DNA of 64,000 nucleotides from Brachypodius melanocephalos. Lineage: Eukaryota; Chordata; Aves; Passeriformes; Pycnonotidae. The position numbers were made by a program, and so were the translations under genes. Shown here piece after piece: positions 23,001-33,463 of this stretch. Positions within the stretch are counted from its first letter, which is position 1. Each line of letters begins with the position of its first letter. Where the stretch lies: assembly GCA_013398615.1 (NCBI GenBank), contig VZSR01001685.1, forward strand, positions 47,059,289-47,123,288. The letters run 5' to 3'. Under the pieces are notes generated by a model. It saw only the letters and a program-made list of their open reading frames with translations, searched no databases and was not told the origin of the DNA.

Positions 23001-26000
23001 TTCTGGGGGAGGGGTGGTTGAGTTTCCATGAAAAGTTTGCCATGGTAGCATGCAGACAACAGAACCCATCTGTTCTCTTGTCCTTTCATCATGCTGTGTT
23101 GCTTTTGAATTGTTCCATGAGGAGAATGAAATCAGGCTTGTTATTTAAATTTCAATATGGGTGGCCAAAGCAACTCTACCTTGGTTATTATGGGCCTCCT
23201 GTGACCACAGGAATGCATAGTGCCTTATGCCAGCCCTGATTTAACAAACACCTGAGGACCAACTCATGGCTGCAGCACAGCCCATGGGAATTGCGTGCCA
23301 TGGGATCCTGCAGCAAGGCAGTGTCTGGGGATATCTCCTCACATTCTTTAGTAGTAAGGATGTAATCTGCCCTGGGCTGGTATCTGATTAAATAGCACAA
23401 TGTGGGAAAAAAACCAACCCCACACTCCTTTATGGCAGTTGAGTGTGTGTAGTTGGGAACAAAGAATTCAGATTCTGTCTGAAGAGCTTTGGAGCCCATT
23501 TGGGGAACACAGTGTCCATGGCATCCTCACGTGTAGTCATGTGAAAGTGAGCTTGCGATGGAGCTGTGAGACAGAAAGGAACCCTGCAATTCTGGAGAGC
23601 AGTTAGGAGCAGGGATGTGACTCATGACTTTGTCCTTTTAAAGGGGGACATGCTGCCTGGTGTCTGTACTTGAAGAGGGGAGGGGAAGTGCCAGGAAGAA
23701 TTCATGGAAAGCCACAAATGACTTGAGTTTGCTTTGACTCCAGGCTTGAGGAGTGCAGTGTCTTTGGTTAATTGGGATGAAGGCTGGCAAGGGGGTGATT
23801 TGATTGCCACATCTAGAGGAGGAAAGTTTTGATCAGCAGGTTTGGGGTAAGGAGGAACCCTTAGAATTTCTATGTCCTTTACCAGATTTTAGAGGAAACA
23901 TCTCTAGCATTGCAGGTTTGGTCTAAAATACTGGGCTTATTATGTAGAAGTTTTGGGTGAAAGGGACTGATATGCAATGTAGTGAGAGCAGGACGGATTA
24001 TTTGGGTCTTTCTGCCTTTATGCTCAGAGCTCTGGTGCTCCCCAGCATGTTCTTCCCTCAAAGAAGGGAATCACCTTCTACCCTCCCTGGGGTAGGGGAG
24101 TTCTGCCACAGCACTGGACATAGCATAAACTGTCAGGACAAAACACTTTAGAGTCATCTCACCTTAAGGCACATGTCTAAGATATCTGGCTTCCCCTCTG
24201 TTGTCCTCTATCAACTACATGGGAAACGAGAAATCTGGCTGAGATGTGGACTCCTGTGCTTTGGATGTCTGAGGCTGCACAAGGAGAACGCCCCTCTCAC
24301 TGCCTGCGTGGATGATGAGGAGTTAGTGGAACAAAGAACCTAACAAAGAACCATCTGACACCACCTGAGATGAAAATAATATGGAAACTTTAATCAGCTT
24401 TCTGCAGCTGAGCAGTCCCTGGAGGTCCTGTACCAAACCTGACCCACTTGCTGAACCCCAGCAGTGCGGCACTGGGCACTCCTCTGCCTCCCTTCAGAAG
24501 AATGAAAAGACAGCAGTATAAAAAGACAAGTACAGGGGACAGCAATCAGTGGTAAGTCTTTAATAAGAAAGAGCTGGGGTATTTTATTCATTATTAACAG
24601 CAAACCCACCTCTGCAGCATTTCTTTTTGTGAGGTGCTCAGAAAAGAGGGAGGTGTTCACAGAGGTTTGTTTTCAACCCGATGGAATGTTTTCCCAGGTC
24701 TTTCCCTGCATCCTGGCTCGTCCCATCCCAGTCTTTTCAGCCATGCCATGTTGGGAAGCAGCTGTGAGCTCTTCCTCAGGGCTGAGTTCTAACATGGTGA
24801 TGTCCTGGGGTAGAGTGCTTTGCAGGGATGGAGGGAAGGCTCTTGCCACTGGCAAGGAGCAGCATGACTCTTTGGCCAGTTGTCCCAGTTTGCTGTCAGA
24901 ATGGCCTCCTATGATGGCTCATCATGAGCCCAGCATCCCATCTTTAAGCTTCCCAGAGATGTTACCACTTTGCCATGGCTTCAGATTAGGGCATCTGAGT
25001 GGATAAACAGCAGTGGGTAAAAATCAAATCTAAAACCACTGGTCTTTGAGGATGACAGCAATGGGCTATTTGCAGAAAACTATCACCCATATTCCCTTTC
25101 TAGGTAGATGTTGCTGAGAAGATGATTCCCTTGTGCTCCTCAGAAGGGCTGCTGAGCTGCCGGACAAGCACCAAGCTTTCCCCTTCCTGTGTGTGCCCAT
25201 CCTGCTGCTGCAGCCCTTGCTGGGCCCTGGGAGGATGCAAGGCTCTGGCACTGCTTGGGCTGCTGAGGCCTGGCTGGGCTCCCTGGGCAGAGCGATGCTC
25301 CAGGGCCTTTGAATGGCTGTCCAGAACAGTCAGGGAAAACCACCTCCTCCCTGGACACAAACCACATTGATTTGCTGGGTTTTTTTCTCATTTTTTATTT
25401 TGGCTGTCTGAAGTACTAACCTCTTTCTCCTTTTTGACATTAATTCACTAATGGATGGCAGAAGATTTTGTGTTTGATTTTTAACTGAAAGAGTGATGAT
25501 GCAATTATAAACCTCACACTCATTATGTATCTTTGAACCATGTGAAAAGTGTGAGTTTTTACAGAAAACGTGAGAGTGGTGGGGGTTGTGGAATAAACTT
25601 TTAATGCCTGAATTTTATTCTAAGTTTTGAATGAGTGAGATGTATTTAATGGGACTGAGAAAGCTGTGATTTTTCCCCTTGCTTTGGTGTTGAGTTTTTA
25701 GTTGTTTTTGTTTTGGGTTTTTTTATGGGAGAGGGCATTGTTGTTTCTGTTTAGGTTGTTGGTTTGGGGTTTTTGGGGGTTTTTTTTTGGTAATCAAAAT
25801 ATTTACTCACTTCACAAGTTAAATGATTTCTCATAAACTAGTTAGTGTCAAAAGAAAAGTTAGGATGAGAAGAAGCCAAGTATTGAGGTATAGTTATCTC
25901 TTATTTTGTCCTTTTAAGCTACAGCAAAATGGCAATTGTTTCATTTTGACCCACTTTCGAATCACATTAGCAAATGAATACAGAATGGGAAGGATAATCA

Positions 26001-29000
26001 TGTGAACTTCAAAAATGCAGCAGGTCAGGACAGGAGAGAACAGCAACAATCCTGCTCTGACCATCTGCCCAGACTGGGGTGTTTTAGTGTATCCTGCAAC
26101 ATTTTTTGTGTCACCAATAACAAATTTCCAGTGATTGGAAGGGGATAAGGAAAAAGGAGCCCCCAGTGCTCCTTTCCCCATTTTCCTTGGCTCCCTTTCA
26201 CGTGTCAGCAGCATGCATCTCACAGTCACTACAACTGCATCGAGCACTTTGTTCTTGTGTAGAGCCCATCAGTGCAGGTAAGTGCAAGAGGGTGCTTGCT
26301 CTGGTCTCTGAGCTCTGGAGCCTGCCATTAGTGCCAAGGCTGAGCAGAAAAGCCTCACCCAGAGATGAGCAGTGATCACCTTCAGTTAGCAGCAGGGAAC
26401 TTGGTTGCAATACTCCCAGGGCCCAATGAGCTCACCCATGTCTCTCCTGGCTTGTGGGAGGATGGACCTTTGGCTATGATTTATCCAAGATTTTGCTAAG
26501 CTGCTCTTCTCCACGACTGGTCTGCTTTTGCAGAGAAAGCATGCCAGCAGCTTCCTCTGGGTTTGGAAAAGTCAACTCCTCAGTTACTCTCTTCCTGGAG
26601 AAAGAAGTTTGATTTGCCTTAGGAAATTAGTGCTTCTGCATGGACCTTGATGGGATCTAGGCTGTTTGGTTTGTGTTCAGTTCAGGAGAGCTTAGTAGCA
26701 TTTCTTAATCACTATCAAAACAGTTCACTGTCTAATAACTTTGATGCTCCCAGCTTTGGCCTTACAGCAGAAGCAGCAGTGCTTTTTCTTCCATAAGTCC
26801 CTGATTTTTTCTGGCACCTCTCAGGTGTAGGGAAGGGTGATCTTGGTGTGGCATCTCCTGAGACCTTCCTCACTGTTACCCTCAGCCAGTGCCTAGGAAG
26901 GATGCAACATGAGCTGGTTATCTATGAAAAGGAATGGTTTTTGAATGATTGATAGGTGGGGATCTTCCAGTCTCTGCTTGTCTGCTTTTCTCACTGTGAG
27001 ACTGAGGTATCACTTCTGTCTTCTGTCCTTATTCCCATTTTGGTGATAGTAAACAGGCTGCCTTAGCAGCTGCAGAAAAGGGAGCAAACCCAAGGGATGT
27101 GGGATGCTGATATAGCTCTCCAATGTTTGGAGTGATGCTGCTGGGAGTGCCCAGCCTCAGGTGAGCATGGCAGTGACACTCTTGGAGTGGCTCTCTCCTG
27201 CCTGCCTTGGACCATGTAGCCCCAGTTACTACCAAAATTTAACACTGTCTCAGCCAGGTCAACAAAGAAATAGCACTCTCTGCTCCTAACTGGAGGGAGA
27301 TATGGCTCTGCTTGGCTTCTTGAGAGCTGCCTAGAGTTTGTGCACAGCTTCATATCTAAAGCTTCCATTTTCCTGGTGCCTGAGCACCAGGTGACAAGCA
27401 GAGGTACAAAATCCCTGTCCCCAGCCATCTGCAGAGAGAGGAGTTACCCAGGGACCAGCCATGGCATCGCTCCCTGAAGCTTGTGGAAGTACTACTGCTT
27501 CCAGATGTCCTGCCTGACCCCTGCATGTCCAGTCATGTTTATTAAACCTCTGCAGCAGATTGGGATTGGGAATCAAAGGGATAAAGCACAGTTTGGGGTC
27601 TGTGAATGGTTGCAGAAATCTGGGGCAGGAAGATGGGAGCAAGGAGTAATAATGTGCTAAGCAGTGCAGGTGCTGGATCAACAGAGGGTGAACCAGCCCT
27701 TTGCTGCCCTCCCACCAGCAGGCTCCCACAGAGATGAGCAATTCAAACAGCAGAGACCTAGGGGATGATTTGCTCCTGACTTTTGGCACCTGCTCTTACC
27801 CTAATTGGCAGCCATCACTGGATGTGTTGCCTCATGCCGAACTTATTCATAGATGCCTAATCCTCTGCAGCCATCCAGCTTGGTGTCGAGGACTTCCTTC
27901 CAGGAGCCAGATATGTCAGTACCATTATACATGTGGGTCTTGAGTGACTTGTGCAAGGCCGGGCAGCAAGCTTGTGGCTGAGCAGGTGTTGAAAAACAGC
28001 TCTCCAAGCTTCAAGTTGGCAGCCATTCCACCAGGAAATCCTTCGTTTAACTTTCCACCACAGCAGATGGGGTTGCATCGATGTAGGAGGGAAGTCTCCA
28101 TGCACTCGTGCATTTCTGCCCGTCCTTCTTCACCTCCCCACACTTCTCCCTGAAGGCATCTTCTCTCAAGGTGAAGAAATACTGCTTGATGTCCAGGAGA
28201 GAGCAGAAAGAGAGTTGGATTGCCTCTGGCACCATGCACTGAAGAAAAGAACGGAATAGTTTTAGGCAAAGTTCAAGGCAGGTCATACAAGTTTGCAAAC
28301 AGCTGCTGCAGGGCTCCATCACCAGCTCTTATCCATGAGAGCCTGTCAGGTGTAGCAGCAGGTTTCTCTGCCACTCCTCACATCTCTCTTCTTCAATGTG
28401 TGAACAAACTGCTCTGGAACAGGCTGACCTTTGGCATAATTATTTCTGCTTTTTTTTCTTCCAAGTCAGGGGCATCTGAGTGAAAGCTGAGGAAAGCTAA
28501 AGCAACCTCAGCTTTTTGTCAGTTTTCCTTGCAGCAGGAAAGGGCTGTTCTGCTCTTGGCATTAAGTAAGAAATCAGTGTTACCATGGGAGCAAACTCCC
28601 AAACAGGTGGTGATCACACACATATTAACCTGAACCAGTGCAGGAGGCACCACGTCCCCCTGCGGATCCACCAAGGGTAGAGGAGATCTCATTACTCTTT
28701 GTTTGTGCTCAGAGTGTGGCTGTTCAGAGGATGGTGCCCAAATAGATAAGGCTCTAGGCACAGATGTCTGGTTTGATTATTCTTTTCCTTTTGCAACAAA
28801 CCATATGGTACTATGGGCAGCACAGATATCTGGCAATCAAAATTCCTGGGCTCCCTCCCTGACTTCACCATTCGCTCATTTAATTTTCAAAGTGGTTTTC
28901 ATGCATCAGCAAAACTTGCTGCCTTGAACCTCCCCACCCCCTTAAAACAAGAGCTCCCCCACATCACTGGAGATGCTTTTAAATACGGTCACCATGTCTT

Positions 29001-29895
29001 GCCTTGCTGTTGCAAAAGTAGGTGCACTTAAGCTGGTAAACTACTTTGCCACCAACAGATAAAAGGCACTACAGACAGGTTGCTAATCAGTTTGATTAAG
29101 TAAAGCACCTAAAGTTTGCCACTGCTGCTGGACTATAGCAGGCTGATCCATCTATAACCCCCAGGAGTAAGACGAATTAGGCACGATAAGGATTGTTTGG
29201 TTTCTGGTCTGTCAACCAGTGAGTAAAATGACTCGGTGTTTATATGCCAGGTCAGAGAAAAATTTCTTGCGATTGGAAATGATTAGGCACACTGATTAAT
29301 GCTTCCAGTGCTCTTTGATCCAGAGCTGCCAGTTGGAATGAGTCTTGCTGCACAGAGACATCCCAACTGCCTGGTAATGAAAGTGCAGAGGGTAGAAAAT
29401 GGACTGAAAAAATGTGCGTGGGGATGGGAAGGCTCTGCTGTAAGATAGGCTCTTTTTCCATCAGGCTCTAGGCTTGCATTCTTCAAACCATCCTCTTATT
29501 CCTGGAAGTCAAGGCAGTTAGTAACTCATATTGTGCTTGTCAGGTTTATTCATTTTAAAGAAAATGTTCAGGAAGATTGCCAAGTCATCTAAACTTCCAG
29601 CACTGAGAAGGACCTCAGGGTCTGCTAAGTTAAGAGGAAAATGTCCCAGGTCCAAGAAAGGCTTTAGAATACAGCACTTTCTGAGTAGTCTCAACTCTTG
29701 TGAAGCTGTTGTTTCTCTCACTCTGCAGGTAGCATCTCCCTGTAATGGATATTTCTTCTTTCAGCCATACGAATTCCCATTTTTAACCCTCAATTAGAGT
29801 ACCCCCCTTTTCTCATAGGTGAATTATTTGAAATCATTTTCTATGACAGGATGCAACAAGATTTGCTTCAGTAAGAGCAAATATTCTGGAGTCAA
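20041..29895. other. 9.9 kb of unique sequence, no gene recognised
   Basis: Apart from homopolymers I find no known repeat family in this stretch. Two segments with good acceptor and donor signals (24498-24551 and 26209-26277) are described in the findings but not called as genes. A G/T-rich purine-pyrimidine patch lies at 25690-25790. A short palindromic homeodomain-type site lies at 29084-29098 within an AT-rich unique block. CpG-containing unique sequence occurs at 20405-20510. Confidence 0.5.
20722..20742 (+). repeat. T14C7 homopolymer tract
   Basis: Fourteen T residues run straight into seven C residues. It is a pure pyrimidine tract with no clear role. Confidence 0.93.
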
Positions 29896-29972
29896 TGCAG
29901 TTTGTCTTTGTAAATGGCCTGGAAGGTAGGCTTGAATGCACTATCACCAAATTTGAGGTTAAGCCTAAATTG
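29896..29972 (+). mobile_element. CR1 ORF2 scrap (reverse transcriptase segment)
   Basis: The plus-strand frame here reads FVFVNGLEGRLECTITKFE and then KPKL. This parallels the CR1 reverse transcriptase segment whose usual form is FxNDLDEGxECTLSKFADDTKL. In this copy the catalytic-motif aspartates are gone (FEVKP). At DNA level 29919-29968 resembles, in inverted orientation, the CR1 copy at 32311-32361, with about four mismatches in 50 bases by my hand count. Flanks are too diverged to extend. The scrap is isolated from any CR1 3' end. Confidence 0.7.
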
Positions 29973-31450
29973 CATGGATATTTTTATGTCAGAAACTGGT
30001 ATAAATACGAGTATAGATCAGTTTCCTGCCTTTGTGAAGTTGTGCTGTTTTCAAGCCTATGTTGTCTTCCTGTGCATGGTGTGAATCAGTTACTATCTAA
30101 TTGCAGATGAATTCCATAAAAATAGGTGCCTACTCTGCCTGTTTTCGAATTTCCAGGTGGCTCCATGGTGGCTGCTGGGCTGCTGCCTGCCCTGCTGCTA
30201 ATGTTCCTGTTTTCCTCCCCAGTTTGTCTGGCTGCCCTGGCATGTTGCTGGGACAGGGAGCAGTGACGCAGGGTCTCCTGGAAGCCTGTGGATGGGCCAA
30301 GTAAAACACAGCTGGGCATCCTCCCAAGTGCCTCCAAGACTGCTGCAGTGAGTAGGTTCCCATTGTCTCAGACATCTCATTGTACTTAACAGCGACAGAG
30401 GTGTCTGTGTCTGCATCGCCCTCATTTACAGCAAGCTAGTGACAGGGGCCAGGAAAGGGAGGAGTTTGGGGTTAGACAGGCCTCCAGCTCCTCGGGGTAG
30501 CAATCACTGCTTATCAGAAGCAATTTTGGAGATGTATTTCAGGTGTGGCTTCCATGATGGAGACAGTTTCACACTGGTGGAAGCCACTCCGGTGGTGTGT
30601 GACAGCACTTGGTGGCCCCAACACCTGCCCAGCCCCATGCCCCAGGCACTTCTCCAGCTCACTGCCAGCCTACTTGCTGCCTTGCTTGTCTGCCACACGA
30701 GAGACAAGAAAACGGCGTGACTGATAAACCCATCCTCCTTATCATGTTCATCTTGGGATGGATCCTAGCAGGGAGGCAGTGGGTGGGATGGTAAGTTTAA
30801 AGGTGGCTGGCCAAAAATTAAACAGCTCAATCATTAGCCTTGTTATTGGTACCACAGTTAACCCTTTGGCTGCTGGCCTGGGAGTAGGGTATCTCTGAGG
30901 CTCAGTTCATCTCTCAGGCTCATGGCTCAAGCCATGACAGGTGTTTCTCTTAGGTGAGACCTTTGGTCACAGCCAGTTTTGCCTTTACTGGTAGCAGTTG
31001 CCTTTTCTTCCTCTTTCATGAAAGGTTACTGCTCCCGTGAAAGGCTGGGCCATGCATGCCTGACCATGCCCATGAGGTGAAGGGCAGGGCTCATGCTTCA
31101 GGCTGGCATGACGTGGAACATAAAACTGTAGTTGGGGAGGCATGGCCAGCAAGAAGCACGAGACTCACAGCCCCTCTGGGCAGGGTTAGACTGGGCAGAC
31201 ACCTGGCAGAGAGAGTGTCTGCCAGGTGTCCAGGTTAGGGTGCAACCCAGGGCGTTAAAAGTCTGGGTATGTGAGAGCTGGAGCTGCTGTCTGAGTTAGT
31301 GAGAGATCTGAAAGATCTTTCTATGTTGGATATCCGTGGAAAGAAATTGCTGTTGGATCCTTACTGCTCTCTGCTCCAAATTGAAAAGCTCAGGGCAATT
31401 CTCCCCTGATATAAATGCACAGCAAAGCATCTGTTGAGAAGATACAGGAA
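29973..31450. other. Unique sequence with one strong hairpin
   Basis: No gene recognised. GC content rises between 30.15 and 30.7 kb and again near 31.0-31.25 kb. The only structured element I see is the inverted repeat at 31198-31230. Confidence 0.5.
31198..31230. repeat. 13-bp perfect inverted repeat, 7-base loop
   Basis: The left arm GACACCTGGCAGA (31198-31210) and the right arm TCTGCCAGGTGTC (31218-31230) are perfect reverse complements around the loop GAGAGTG. Each arm carries one E-box core, CACCTG on one and CAGGTG on the other, so the pair is symmetric. As RNA it would form a stable GC-rich stem. I do not recognise it as part of a known repeat. Confidence 0.95.
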
Positions 31451-32389
31451 GGAATCACAGAAATAGAGACAAGACTAGATTCCAAGGGACCTCCTGACAC
31501 CATCTGATCCAATTTTCCATTAAAAACAGGGCCTTAGATTAGGTCAGTTAAGGCCAAATCAATTTACATCTTTGTTATTTCTAGTGAGAAAGATTCCACT
31601 CTCTTCAGCCAACTGATCCTAATGTTTGGTTGCTCTCACAGAAAAGAATTTTTTGATAATTAGGTGGAACTTTTCTAGAACTTTCCTAAAAGCCAGTTGT
31701 GCCCATTGTTTCTTCTCCTATCATAGTGTGTCCTTGTGAAGAGATGTGTCTCCTCCAGAAAAACTTTTTAGGTATTGAGAGGCAGTGATTTGATTTCTCC
31801 ACACTAAGCCTTCCCTGCTGAAGTCTGAGCAAGCACAATTCATTCAGTTGTAACGTTCTCCACTCCCCTAGTCTTGGTCCCCTGTGGACCATCTCCAGGC
31901 TTTCAATGTCTCTTGAACTGGGAAGAGAGAAACTGGACAGTGTGTTCCAGGTATGGCCTAACAGGTGCTGAGCTGAGTAGAAAAATGACATCTCTTCCTC
32001 TACCAGCAATAGTCTGACTATTTCAGCCCAGGATGCTGTTGGCCATCATTGCTGCCAGGATATTTGGCTGGCTCCTGTTCCTCTTGCTGCCTGCCAAGAC
32101 ACCCTGTGCCTTTACAGCAGAGCAACTGTCCAGCCAGCCAATGCCCAGCTGGTGCTCCTGTTTGGGATTATTCCATCCCAGGTTCAGGACTTGACATTTA
32201 TCTCTGCTGAACCTCATGTTAAACTTCATTCTTATTGGCCACATCTCAACAGCCTGCTGAGGTCTCTATATGGTGACTTTTTCTTCCAGCACGGCTACCT
32301 CCTCACCCAGCTTAGGCTCATCCTCAAATTTGGTGACAGTGCATTCAAGCCTACCTTCCAGACCTCTTATAAAGCTGAACTGCATTAAC
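31451..32389 (-). mobile_element. Old CR1 LINE, about 940 bp, minus strand
   Basis: The plus strand reads a CR1 from its 3' end (GGAATCACAGAAATAGAGAC, AAGGGACCTCCTGACACCAT) through the 3' UTR. It continues through the block TGTGTTCCAGGTATGGCCTA and then CAGGATGCTGTTGGCCATCA (about 32028), and on into ORF2. Insertion is 5'-truncated inside the reverse transcriptase domain. Divergence is high and ORF2 is broken, which points to an old subfamily. This is the most complete of the older copies in the window. Confidence 0.92.
32023..32389 (-). pseudogene. CR1 ORF2 reverse transcriptase remnant
   Basis: Read on the minus strand, the segment first encodes an ECTVTKFEDEPKLGEEV-like stretch (around 32345-32295), where functional CR1 has FADDTKLGG. 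The catalytic Asp pair is altered to Glu-Asp-Glu. A frame at 32244-32023 then reads MKFNMRFSRDKCQVLNLG, followed by NNP and later ANSILG, matching the CR1 ORF2 segment MKFNxxKCKVLHLGxNNP...ANxILG. At least one frame change separates the two parts. It is a dead retroelement gene and not a host protein. Confidence 0.88.
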
Positions 32390-32521
32390 TCCAGAAGAAA
32401 TTAATTTGTGCCCAGATGCCATCATGACTTTGAGCCTTTTAACTTTTGAGCCTCTGAACTCAACAGTTGAGTCAGTTCTGCAGCCATTTTGTGTTTCATC
32501 AGCCCAGACCTAAATTCTAAA

Positions 32522-32555
32522 GGTGCTCCTGTTGATGGTGCTCTTGTTAATGGTG
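32522..32555 (+). repeat. Imperfect tandem repeat, 15-bp unit x2.3
   Basis: GGTGCTCCTGTTGAT (32522-32536) is followed by GGTGCTCTTGTTAAT (32537-32551) and a partial GGTG. The two full units match at 13 of 15 positions. Confidence 0.9.
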
Positions 32556-32841
32556 AAATAATCCTATCTGCAGATCTAGGTGAACTAAAGTGTTCTATGT
32601 GGCTTGAGCTACCTTAATACTACTCTTGCAAGTTTAATTTAGCAGGGACTGGCCTTTAGTCTTGCATGGATTCAACAGTTAGAATTTTGACCTCTCTGCC
32701 AGTACTACCTGGAAGCCAGTTCTCTCTGAGGAGTGAGCTTGGTTTCAAGAGATTGTTGTGATGTTTCATGCAGCTGACTGGTACCATGATGGTGGGGTCC
32801 TTAGATGGAGTTGTCACCTCGTGAGATGTAGCTAGAGTTTT

Positions 32842-32860
32842 TTTCACCTTTTAGGTGAAA
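32842..32860. repeat. 8-bp inverted repeat, 3-base loop
   Basis: TTTCACCT and AGGTGAAA are separated by TTT. The right arm runs into a further AGG-less GGTGTGTG tract. The short hairpin could form in RNA or single-stranded DNA. Confidence 0.85.
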
Positions 32861-32931
32861 GGTGTGTGTAAAGTTTGCATAGACCAGAGCAGTAAGTGGC
32901 CTAGTTTTGCACTTACATTGATATCAATAAT

Positions 32932-32946
32932 TATATATATATATAT
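32932..32946. repeat. Short TA microsatellite
   Basis: Fifteen bases of alternating TA are followed by CAG and another ATATA piece. Confidence 0.9.
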
Positions 32947-33447
32947 CAGTATATAGATTGTTTAGTCAATGCAGTTATTTGGCATGATTACCCCAATATA
33001 CAGCAACATACACTTTCAGACTTGTACGCTTCTTTCATGTTCCAAAACGAGATACCCATCTCTAGCTCAGACTTTCCAATTTTGAAATACTAGGAGTTAT
33101 CCAATGATACCATAGTAGTTGCATTGGAACTTGAGATTTACATTTTAATAATCACCACATTAAGTAGGAAATATCTTCTCTTCACTGCCAAAGGGTGGGT
33201 TTTTCGGCTCCAACTCAACAAGTGCCCAAGTTCTTCAAATATCAGTTATTGGTGCATCACAGTCTGGCTTCTGGGAAGAGCAAAAGGAGGATAGCAAGGG
33301 CTAAATAGGAAGTTGTTGAAAGACCAGGAAAGTTCATGTGAGGCCTCTGAATGGGACTATCCTCCTAGGCAGTGATTTGTTGACATTCAGCTACACATGG
33401 GTGTCCTTCTTCTGCACCAATGGATTCAAATTTTAAGGTGTGATAGT

Positions 33448-33463
33448 AATTACAATTGTAATT
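33448..33463. repeat. 16-bp perfect palindrome
   Basis: AATTACAATTGTAATT reads the same on both strands. It carries TAATT/AATTA homeodomain-type half sites around a central CAATTG. Confidence 0.93.

Noticed and set aside
24515..24523. TATAAAAAG as a core promoter
   Set aside because: No initiator, CpG island or downstream exon. TATA-like words are common in this composition.
25690..25790. G-quadruplex in the G/T-rich patch
   Set aside because: The G runs are too few or too widely spaced for four runs with loops of seven or fewer bases.
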